Below, in pieces: positions 1-6,514 of a DNA stretch of 6,688 nucleotides. Source of the stretch: Lachnospiraceae bacterium. Lineage in GTDB: Bacteria > Bacillota > Clostridia > Lachnospirales > Lachnospiraceae. The notes under the pieces are model-generated. The model had not been told where the DNA came from. It did no database searches and worked only from the letters and a program-made list of their open reading frames with translations. The DNA is taken from NCBI GenBank assembly GCA_021199395.1, contig JAJQIE010000056.1, positions 1 through 6,688 on the forward strand, read 5' to 3'. Made by a program: the position numbers and the translations under genes. The first letter of the stretch is position 1, and each line of letters begins with the position of its first letter.

Positions 1-3000
1 TCCGTCGCCTTTTCCCATGTCGAGCCGCCATCCAGGCTAATCATCAGAACCACATCATAAATGGTCACGTTTTCTTCCGCATATCCGTTCTGCTCGATCA
101 CCGTTTTTTCCAGCACCGACGTGATCTTATCCACGGTATTCAGCTCCGGGATACTCTGCAGTGTCTCCGGCACCTCGCTCAGTCCGACCTGCACTTCGAC
201 CCGGTGCTCCGCATCCGTATCCGGAAACTCCTGCTCCGGCAGCTCATAGAGCTCCGCCACCGTCAGAGTACCATCCAGAACCGTCACACTGTAGTTCACG
301 CTGTCCGCGGTTCCCGTGATCGCGTAAGTACCCGGCGCGGATGTCACATCCGCATCTGTCGAGAGCTTCACGCCTAGATCCGTCTTCGTATCGCTGCCGA
401 GCAGCGTTCCCTGCGTGACCGTGAAAGTAAAAGCGGGATTGCTGTCGCCATAATTCTTCGTCACATCATTCGCCGTGACAGTCACAGCCGCCTTTCCAAT
501 TTTTACGGTAAACGACGCGACATCTGTATCGTAATGGTACGTATCGCCCACTGCCCTGTAGTAAACAATGTATTCTCCCGCATCCGTCGCCGTCGGAAGT
601 ACCGTACTCCAGTCGCCGTCGTTGCCCGTCAGGCTGTAATACAGTTCTCCGCCGGAGGCTTCGCCCGCCGCAGCCAGTGCCTGCGCCCCGCCGGTATACG
701 TCAGGCTGTTTGCCGACGGCGCGGTTACCACTTCAGAGTCTGTAATCTCCGTCCAGTCCGACACATAAGCCACATACACATTCACCTGACCTGCGTCCGT
801 GTCATATTGCAGGAGATCCGCCATGGTGATAAGCGTCAGATCAGAATCAGGCGAACCAGTCACCTCTGTCTCCGGATAAAATCCCTCAAGGACATAACCC
901 GGTCGTGATACTGAATCAATAATCACAGACATATCAATGCTAAGGTCCGCGTCATATTCCACATAAAAGACAAAAGAAGCAGCTTTGCTGGTGTCATACA
1001 GCGCAATGTTGTAATTCGCCGTCCAGCTGTCAAGTCTGTCAGCGTCAAACGACGTCACGCTATCCTGCGGGAAAGAGAGCTCAACCTCATACGTCTTAAC
1101 CTGCCAGTTCGTATAATAGGTCACGCTGCCCAACGGATAAGTGTCTAAAGCTGCATCTACATTCGGCATGGTGGCAGGCAGTGCGCCCGCAGCATCCGCA
1201 TCCGCTTTTTCGAGGCTCCAGCCAAGGAATACATATCCCGTCCGTATCGGATCGTCAAAGGAAATCTGCTCGTTCCAAACGACGTCGTCCTCATACAGTT
1301 TTTCTCCCGTCGCGGAATCCATCAGCGTCAGCGTATAGGCCTTCTTTTGCGTCACAACTGCTGCCATATTGTCTTCGCTCTTTCCGTCAGTTCCCACAAT
1401 TGCTTTACTCTCAGTATAATACCCGTCTTCAAAGCACAGAATATCGGCAAAGTATATTGTCGAGCCCTCCCTTGCCGTCAGAGCCAGACAAGCCTTACCA
1501 TCAATCGTTTGAACATCAAAGGACGTAATATCCGAATTGCCCGAAGTTTGCAAAGCTGTCAAGATCTGACTGACAGAGCCTATGCCCTCCGCGCTCAGAT
1601 CCACATACATCTCTGCAATGTTATCATAAACAACCTTCACATAGATATCATGGCTGACATTCGTATCGTTCGAGGAAAAATCAGTAAACTGCCATTTGCC
1701 ATCCTCACAGGTGATGCTGCACGACACCGCACTGTCTGTTGCAGACGTATCCAGAGCGAAGCTGCCAAACATCTTTCCTTCCGTTGCTTCGATCACGCCT
1801 GTATCAACAGAAAAGCCGACGTCTCCCGCGTTCACCCCCGAAATGACCAGATTACTATTATCATCCTTACTGACGGTATATCCGGAAGCGTCGCTGCGGA
1901 AAGCCAAAGAGCTGACAAACTTCGCATAATCCTCTGCGGTAGTCAGACTGCCATCCTCACCCAAATTTATATGTACTGTATAGGTCTTCGTAGCAATGGC
2001 CGGAGACAAAATAAGATCCGTTGCGTATGGTGATACAGTATTGCCACTATCTCTGTAATCCAGATCTACAGACAAGCTGTTGGTTGTAGGCAGTACGTTA
2101 GTTCCATCGCTCCAGGCATTGTCGAATACTGTATTTGAAGTGTCCGTCAGCGTCACGCCTGGCAGTGTAAGCGTAGTTTTATAAAAATCATAAGAATCGA
2201 AATAAAGCGTTATCGTCCTTCCGTCAGAGGACTTTTCAATCGCAAGCACGCCAGTCTCATTTTTACTACTTATGGCAGCCACTACGTTATTGTACCATGC
2301 TTCATTTTCAAGGGATTGCCCATCATCCAGCGTGAGGGTGTAGGCAAAGCCGTACTTTCTTTTGAGGCTCGATGTAAATGTTGTATTATATTGTCCATAG
2401 TACGTTTGAACTGCAGAACCCACGTAGTAGCTCGACGAAAGTGTCTGTGTTATACCATCTAAGTCCACGCCAACCCAGCCCTCAAGCTCAGTCAATACCG
2501 ATCCTGTATTCACACTCGGCTGCGTCTCCTCGTACGGCTGTAAAACACCGTTGACCTCTGTCCCAGCTGCCGAGCCAAAATACAGGGTCATCGTCTTTCC
2601 ATTATCGGAAAGCTCAATGCCAACGATGGTGTTTGCCACATAGCTTCCGGTCTCAATCTTCGTCTTTACACTATCATAATATGAAGTGTCAAACTGTGCG
2701 CCCGCATTGTAATCCGCATCAGTAATCACATACTGGTAGTAAAATTTCGCCCCATATGGCAGCGTGTCTTCATCCGCGGTAAGCTGTGGAACATCACTCG
2801 CAGGAGCCGCAGATTCTTCGGAGGAACCTCTCAGGACGCTTTTTACCTTTGTCTCTGGCTCCATTCCAGCCCCGATTTCCGTTTCCGCCACTGTTTCCGT
2901 ATCGGTCTCTGCCTCTGTCACCGTATCGGCCTCAGTCTTCATTTCAGCTTCGACCCTGATATCGATCTCGGTTTCTGTCTCAGCATCCGTTCCCGTCTCC

Positions 3001-3212
3001 GCCTCTGTCACAGCTTCCGTCCCCGGCATGGCCGCGGTTTCTGTCTCGGTTTCTGTTTCCGCCTCAGGTTCGTCCTTTTCCGCAGAAGCCTGCGTGGCTT
3101 CTCCCGTCGCAGCCGTCTGCCCTGTCTCCGTCGCAAACGCAGAAGACACGACCAGGGAAAACATCAGGACGAACGCAAGGATTGCTGACAGTATACGTCT
3201 CTTTCGTTTCAA
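1..3212 (-). CDS. Secreted multi-domain surface protein (InlB-type B-repeats, Ig-like and MBG domains), 3' end beyond the window
   Basis: The frame is open for 1070 codons from a TTG start to the left edge; I translated it throughout and found no stop. Residues 1-27 are a Sec signal peptide: basic KRKRR, a hydrophobic core, and probable cleavage after SSAFA. Residues 28-121 are rich in Glu, Thr and Ala. A unit at 153-212 is repeated at 287-338 (both end in TLYF), and a weaker similar pair lies at 409-459 and 536-583. Two InlB-like B-repeats follow at about 623-703 (GYVFLGW) and 706-820 (GYVLEGF). An Ig-like repeat spans about 830-907 (LTYTG, DAGEYIVYYR) and an MBG domain about 908-987 (NYGDSNPAF, GTYAITG). 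The visible end, 988-1070, is not recognised. Such proteins are extracellular and usually serve adhesion or structural roles; the role here is inferred. Wall anchoring cannot be judged because the C-terminus is missing. The start is supported by AGGGAGG eight bases upstream. Confidence 0.9.
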   Translation of the reverse strand, partial: MKRKRRILSAILAFVLMFSLVVSSAFATETGQTAATGEATQASAEKDEPEAETETETETAAMPGTEAVTEAETGTDAETETEIDIRVEAEMKTEADTVTEAETDTETVAETEIGAGMEPETKVKSVLRGSSEESAAPASDVPQLTADEDTLPYGAKFYYQYVITDADYNAGAQFDTSYYDSVKTKIETGSYVANTIVGIELSDNGKTMTLYFGSAAGTEVNGVLQPYEETQPSVNTGSVLTELEGWVGVDLDGITQTLSSSYYVGSAVQTYYGQYNTTFTSSLKRKYGFAYTLTLDDGQSLENEAWYNNVVAAISSKNETGVLAIEKSSDGRTITLYFDSYDFYKTTLTLPGVTLTDTSNTVFDNAWSDGTNVLPTTNSLSVDLDYRDSGNTVSPYATDLILSPAIATKTYTVHINLGEDGSLTTAEDYAKFVSSLAFRSDASGYTVSKDDNSNLVISGVNAGDVGFSVDTGVIEATEGKMFGSFALDTSATDSAVSCSITCEDGKWQFTDFSSNDTNVSHDIYVKVVYDNIAEMYVDLSAEGIGSVSQILTALQTSGNSDITSFDVQTIDGKACLALTAREGSTIYFADILCFEDGYYTESKAIVGTDGKSEDNMAAVVTQKKAYTLTLMDSATGEKLYEDDVVWNEQISFDDPIRTGYVFLGWSLEKADADAAGALPATMPNVDAALDTYPLGSVTYYTNWQVKTYEVELSFPQDSVTSFDADRLDSWTANYNIALYDTSKAASFVFYVEYDADLSIDMSVIIDSVSRPGYVLEGFYPETEVTGSPDSDLTLITMADLLQYDTDAGQVNVYVAYVSDWTEITDSEVVTAPSANSLTYTGGAQALAAAGEASGGELYYSLTGNDGDWSTVLPTATDAGEYIVYYRAVGDTYHYDTDVASFTVKIGKAAVTVTANDVTKNYGDSNPAFTFTVTQGTLLGSDTKTDLGVKLSTDADVTSAPGTYAITGTADSVNYSVTVLDGTLTVAELYELPEQEFPDTDAEHRVEVQVGLSEVPETLQSIPELNTVDKITSVLEKTVIEQNGYAEENVTIYDVVLMISLDGGSTWEKAT
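2850..3113 (-). repeat. Glu/Thr-rich low-complexity segment of the surface protein
   Basis: Surface-protein residues 34-121 are mostly Glu, Thr, Ala and Asp, with alternating runs such as ETETETET and TEAETDTETVAETE. The DNA is correspondingly made of short, imperfect repeats. The segment lies directly after the signal peptide and is likely unstructured and strongly acidic. No enzymatic motif is present. Confidence 0.8.
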
Positions 3213-3220
3213 ATGAAATA

Positions 3221-3230
3221 CCTCCCTCTT
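3221..3230 (-). promoter_or_regulatory. Strong ribosome binding site that fixes the TTG start of the surface protein
   Basis: On the minus strand this reads AAGAGGGAGG, close to the anti-Shine-Dalgarno complement, and it ends eight bases before the TTG at 3210-3212. There is no in-frame ATG until residue 17, which lies inside the signal-peptide core and would destroy the export signal. The TTG is therefore the only sensible start. Confidence 0.85.
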
Positions 3231-3260
3231 TTCATGTGGCAGTGCAGCGAAACCGCTGTG

Positions 3261-3275
3261 TGATAATTTTTATCA
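3261..3275. promoter_or_regulatory. 15-base perfect palindrome at the predicted transcription start
   Basis: The sequence TGATAATTTTTATCA has two complementary six-base arms around three bases. It shares one base with the candidate -10 box and covers the predicted start site of the surface-protein gene, a position where a repressor operator would act. As RNA it would form only a weak AT-rich hairpin. It is a candidate operator with no assigned regulator. Confidence 0.35.
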
Positions 3276-3304
3276 TTTTATTAGTTTCCGCTCACATTTG
3301 TCAG
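3275..3304 (-). promoter_or_regulatory. Candidate sigma-A promoter for the surface-protein gene
   Basis: On the minus strand a -35-like CTGACA (3299-3304) is followed after 18 bases by a -10-like TAAAAT (3275-3280). Each box matches the consensus at five of six bases. The -35 lies in the last codons of the permease and the -10 starts directly after its stop codon. Transcription would begin near 3268, leaving a leader of about 55 bases. This is a consensus match only and could be coincidental. Confidence 0.4.
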
Positions 3305-6300
3305 ATTTAACTGTCTGATCTTGCGCAGAGCAATCAGGTTTACGATCAATGCAAACAACGCCCCGACCGCACAGGAATACAGGCAGGCGCGCAGGTTCGG
3401 CGTCCGGACATACCGCAGCGCCCCTGTCTCGATCGTCCGGATCACCACATAGGACAATACCACACCAAAGCCGCTTCCCAGCAGAAGTCCAATCACGGTC
3501 AGGATAATGTTATCCTTATAGACATATGCCCTTGTCTCTTTCAGTGTATAGCCGTTGATCCGCATGACTGCCAGCTCACGCGACTTGCGGTTGATCTGCA
3601 TGACGATCTGGTTCAGAAGCACCAGCAGTGCCATCACCGCGGAAAGGGCAAGACAGATCGCTATAACCATATTGATGGAGCTTGCGTCCGCTTCGAACTC
3701 GCTGTTGTCCTTCAGAGACAAAAAGCCGTCCAGATCGCAAACCTTTTCGTAAAGTCCGTCAATATCGCCTTTCAGAAGGTAGACGCAGGCGTCCGTCTCC
3801 TCTCCCATGGCTTCTTCATAGTAGCTGTCCGTCGTCACAAACATGTGATAGGCGAGATAATGCTCGATAACGCCCACGACCTGAAATTCCTTCGCGTTTC
3901 CCTCGGCATCCATGATCTCGACCATACTGCCCGCCGACAGACCGTTATCCTCCGCGCATTTTCTGGAAACCAGAATACCGTTTTCCGGAATTTCCGCGGC
4001 AGCCTTTGTCTCAATATCCTCCAGGACCATATAGTCCGACAGCTCCTCAAAATCAGAAGCGGCAACGACATGGGCGTTCTCCCAGTCGCCTCCGTTTACG
4101 CGGAAGTTTTTCAGCTTATCCTGCACCACGGTCCAGGAAATCCCCTGCTCATCCAGAACCGCTTCAAATTCCTCCGCCGCTCCGACGCTGCTGTCGATCA
4201 CCAGCCGATTCTGGTACAGGAAATACTGTTCAAACTGTATCTTTGAGGAATCCTCGATCCCCATCTTCAATGAAAAGCAGATAACCAGAAGGGAGATACA
4301 CCCTACCACTCCCATAATCGTCGTCATCATCCGTCCCCTGTCGCTCAGGACATTCTTGATCATGGTGCGGGAATAGAGACTGAGCTTCTGATAAGCTTTC
4401 CAGTTTTCAAAGAAGAAGCTCCTGCCTCTGACCGGCACCTCCCCGCGGAGCAGCTCCGTCGCCGGCTGACGCACCAGCTTCGCGCACGCCGCCCAGGTCG
4501 CTGTCAGGAAAATCACCAGACAGATTCCCGCCGCGATCAGACCGTACTTCCACGCGAAGGTCAGCGGGATGCTTCCGATCAGGAAATCCGGCGCAAAAAT
4601 GTAAAGTACAATGATCTCAACTATAACCACACTGCAGACAAAACCGATCAGGATGCCGAGCGCCGCGCAGAGCGTATTGTAAAGCATATAATGTCTCAGG
4701 ATCTCTTCCGACCGGAAGCCCAGAGCCTTCTGTGCTCCGACCAGCGTCCTCTGCTCATTGATCATACGTGTAATCGCCGTATAGCATACCACAATCGCCA
4801 CGAGTAAAAAGATCAGGGACAGTGAGTAGCTCAGCCCGTAAATCCCATCCACAATGGTTTTTACCCCGCGGATGTCGCCGACATCATTCCGGACAGAAAG
4901 GATCCAGTCCTTCATCTGGATCTCCTCCGCCTCGTCTCTGGCATTGGAGAGCTCTTCACTGGAATCCGACATCTCTGACTTTGCGTCCTCCAGCTCTGCC
5001 TTTGCATCCTCCAGCTCCGTTTTCGCGTCTTCCAGCTCTGCCTTCGCGTCTTCCAGCTCCGCGAGCGATTCCTCGTACTCCGCTTTTGACGTTTCCAGCT
5101 CCGCTCTCGCATCCTCCAGCTCTGTCTTCGACGCTTCCAGCTTTGCTTTCGACGCTTCGTATTCTTCCTCAGAGGCAGCCAGCTCTGTCCGCCCTGCCTC
5201 CAGCTCCTCCTCAGAAGCAGCCAGCTCCGCTTTCGCATCCTCCAGAAGCGCAGCGCCATCCTGGTATTCTGTGATCGCCGTTATAAGCGGGAGCGCCGCG
5301 TCTCCGTAAGCTGCCAGCTGCTGCGCAGCGAGATCCAGATCTGACGCATCCAGCCCAAAAGCTGTAAGCTGTGCTTCAATCTCCGCCAGAGCCGCATCCA
5401 GCGTTTCCTGCTGTTCTTCCACCTGCGCTCTGCCGTCCGCAATCGCTTTCTCAGAGTCCGCAAGCTCCATCCGCGCGTCGTCAAGCTCCACAGCCGCTGC
5501 TGCCAGCTCTTCTTCTCCGTCGTCAATCTCTGCCTGTGCATGGTCGATCTCCTCCTGTGCGTCTGTGATCTCACTCTGTGCCTGGTCAAGCTCCTCCTGT
5601 GACGCATCGATCTCGCTCTGCGCCTCGTCGATCTCATTCTGTGACGCATCGATCTCACTCTGCGCCTCATCGATCTCACTCTGGGCGTCGTCAAGCTCGC
5701 CCTGCGCCTCGTCGATCTCACTTTGCGCTTCCTCAGAAATGGAGGTATAGCGCAGCTCGGCTCTCTCCTGTCCGAGCGCTTCCACTTCTTCCTTCAGCGC
5801 ACTCTCCTGCTTCGTATAGGCTGATGAATAATAATATACATCGTCCATATCATAATTTTTAATATATGCTGTAGAATAACAACCGTCATAATAATCCAAA
5901 TCAAACGCATCCGCAGTGAGCTCTATGTAATAGGAAGCGGAGCCTAATCCCGCCGTGCTGGTTCCTCTGGAATCCTCCAGGTCTGAACAGCAGTAGGCGG
6001 GCTGATTGATGATCGCCGTCCCGACAAACGTATCCGTCACCAGCTCCCCGTCATGCCTGAGCGTGATCTCATCGCCGACCTGAATTCCCTTCTCTTCCGC
6101 AAAAATTTCTTCAATCGCCACCTCATCGGAAGCGGATGGCAGCGTCCCCTCGATGATTTCCGGCACATTCAGCTCGCCGCACAGAGAAAGCGCTGTCAGA
6201 GATATCTGCTCCGCCTCGCTGTCCATGGTCACAGTCGTCGAGTACCCGCCCTCCACGACGTCCACGCCCTCAAGCTCAGAGATTGCTTCGAGATCCTCCT

Positions 6301-6514
6301 GCGTGATGCCGTTCGCGCAGGTAACCTCCATCGTCTCAAGTCTGTTATCGATAAAATACTGGTTCGCCCTGTCGAGAATCGCGACCGCGGTGGACTGAAG
6401 GCCAAGGAAAATCGCGATGCTGGTCTCCGCGATAAAAGCTACGGCGAAAAAGGAAACTCCATTTTTCTTTATATTTCTCAGCAGATATTTGCTTCTCGCT
6501 TTTTTCATTACCAC
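3281..6514 (-). CDS. Large FtsX/MacB-type ABC transporter permease with an extracellular coiled-coil hairpin
   Basis: This 1077-residue membrane subunit pairs with the ATPase upstream. Hydrophobic segments near residues 20-40, 563-583, 613-640, 655-676, 730-749, 947-970, 1001-1027 and 1041-1063 give a duplicated 4+4 helix layout. FtsX domains (PF02687 type) lie at about 565-690 and 950-1067; the second has the characteristic SRELAVMRINGYT segment after its first helix. Extracellular region 1 (about 41-560) starts with a MacB-like domain (45-235) and then carries heptad repeats at about 240-383 and 425-530. Extracellular region 2 (750-945) is a second MacB-like domain. Length is well above the roughly 400 residues of a single-domain LolC/FtsX subunit because the protein is a tandem fusion plus coiled coil. 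The GTG at 6514 sits 6 bases after AAAGGA; the ATG at 6508 (1075 residues) is 12 bases away but overlaps the ATPase stop, so the start is ambiguous. Family precedent suggests peptide or lipid export, or a mechanotransmission role; the sequence does not decide between them. Confidence 0.93.
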   Translation of the reverse strand: MVMKKARSKYLLRNIKKNGVSFFAVAFIAETSIAIFLGLQSTAVAILDRANQYFIDNRLETMEVTCANGITQEDLEAISELEGVDVVEGGYSTTVTMDSEAEQISLTALSLCGELNVPEIIEGTLPSASDEVAIEEIFAEEKGIQVGDEITLRHDGELVTDTFVGTAIINQPAYCCSDLEDSRGTSTAGLGSASYYIELTADAFDLDYYDGCYSTAYIKNYDMDDVYYYSSAYTKQESALKEEVEALGQERAELRYTSISEEAQSEIDEAQGELDDAQSEIDEAQSEIDASQNEIDEAQSEIDASQEELDQAQSEITDAQEEIDHAQAEIDDGEEELAAAAVELDDARMELADSEKAIADGRAQVEEQQETLDAALAEIEAQLTAFGLDASDLDLAAQQLAAYGDAALPLITAITEYQDGAALLEDAKAELAASEEELEAGRTELAASEEEYEASKAKLEASKTELEDARAELETSKAEYEESLAELEDAKAELEDAKTELEDAKAELEDAKSEMSDSSEELSNARDEAEEIQMKDWILSVRNDVGDIRGVKTIVDGIYGLSYSLSLIFLLVAIVVCYTAITRMINEQRTLVGAQKALGFRSEEILRHYMLYNTLCAALGILIGFVCSVVIVEIIVLYIFAPDFLIGSIPLTFAWKYGLIAAGICLVIFLTATWAACAKLVRQPATELLRGEVPVRGRSFFFENWKAYQKLSLYSRTMIKNVLSDRGRMMTTIMGVVGCISLLVICFSLKMGIEDSSKIQFEQYFLYQNRLVIDSSVGAAEEFEAVLDEQGISWTVVQDKLKNFRVNGGDWENAHVVAASDFEELSDYMVLEDIETKAAAEIPENGILVSRKCAEDNGLSAGSMVEIMDAEGNAKEFQVVGVIEHYLAYHMFVTTDSYYEEAMGEETDACVYLLKGDIDGLYEKVCDLDGFLSLKDNSEFEADASSINMVIAICLALSAVMALLVLLNQIVMQINRKSRELAVMRINGYTLKETRAYVYKDNIILTVIGLLLGSGFGVVLSYVVIRTIETGALRYVRTPNLRACLYSCAVGALFALIVNLIALRKIRQLNLTNVSGN
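4970..5242 (-). repeat. Tandem 21-base / heptad repeat, second coiled-coil arm of the permease
   Basis: Permease residues 425-515 are thirteen consecutive heptads of the type EDAKAEL (for example EASKTEL, EDARAEL, EDAKTEL), again with a 21-base DNA period. Its consensus differs from the first arm: it has Lys or Arg in the middle of most heptads and Leu as the main core residue. The non-heptad segment at 384-419, containing FGLDASDLDL, would be the turn between the arms. Confidence 0.88.
5522..5731 (-). repeat. Tandem 21-base / heptad repeat, first coiled-coil arm of the permease
   Basis: Permease residues 262-331 are ten consecutive heptads of the type EAQSEID (for example EAQGELD, DAQSEID, ASQNEID, HAQAEID), with hydrophobic I/L at a fixed position. 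The DNA therefore repeats every 21 bases. Less regular heptads continue to about residue 383. The arm is strongly acidic and has few basic residues. It is predicted to be extracellular because it lies between the first and second membrane helices. Confidence 0.88.

Larger units (their letters stand above)
3213..3280 (-). other. 68-base gap between the permease stop and the surface-protein start
   Basis: This is the only intergenic stretch in the window. Read on the minus strand it holds the TAAAAT box, the 15-base palindrome, a small GC stem-loop (CAGCG, loop GTTT, CGCTG; 3245-3258) and the ribosome binding site. The stem-loop has only five pairs and no following T-run, so it is not a convincing terminator. 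Read-through from the transporter genes is therefore possible. Confidence 0.6.

Noticed and set aside
1..120. LPXTG or other wall anchor for the surface protein
   Set aside because: None is visible; the C-terminus is outside the window, so anchoring cannot be claimed.
534..2033. Open frames on the plus strand opposite the surface-protein gene, including 534-908 and 1347-2033
   Set aside because: They lie opposite a continuous minus-strand frame with clear domains, have arginine- and serine-rich compositions typical of antisense readings, and show no recognisable domain or convincing ribosome binding site.
3162..3164. ATG at residue 17 as the surface-protein start
   Set aside because: It would begin within the hydrophobic core, lose the basic signal-peptide end, and lacks the ribosome binding site that serves the TTG.
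2764..3216. Plus-strand frame rich in Ser and Val (SVSVSASV)
   Set aside because: It is the antisense reading of the Glu/Thr-rich segment; its repetitive composition is explained by the minus-strand repeat.
3245..3275. Terminator between the permease and the surface-protein gene
   Set aside because: The GC stem has only five pairs and no T-run after it on the minus strand, and the AT palindrome is too weak and lies before it.
4822..5309. Plus-strand frames with Ser/Ala or Pro/Leu repeats
   Set aside because: They are antisense shadows of the second heptad array in the permease.
5281..5721. Minus-strand Arg-rich frame (RSMRHR repeats) in another phase
   Set aside because: It is the same 21-base repeat as the permease coiled coil read out of frame; the permease frame continues through with membrane and FtsX domains on both sides.
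4970..5731. Regularly spaced short repeats that could suggest a CRISPR array or satellite
   Set aside because: The period is 21 bases with no spacers, stays in frame and encodes heptads; it is coding repeat.
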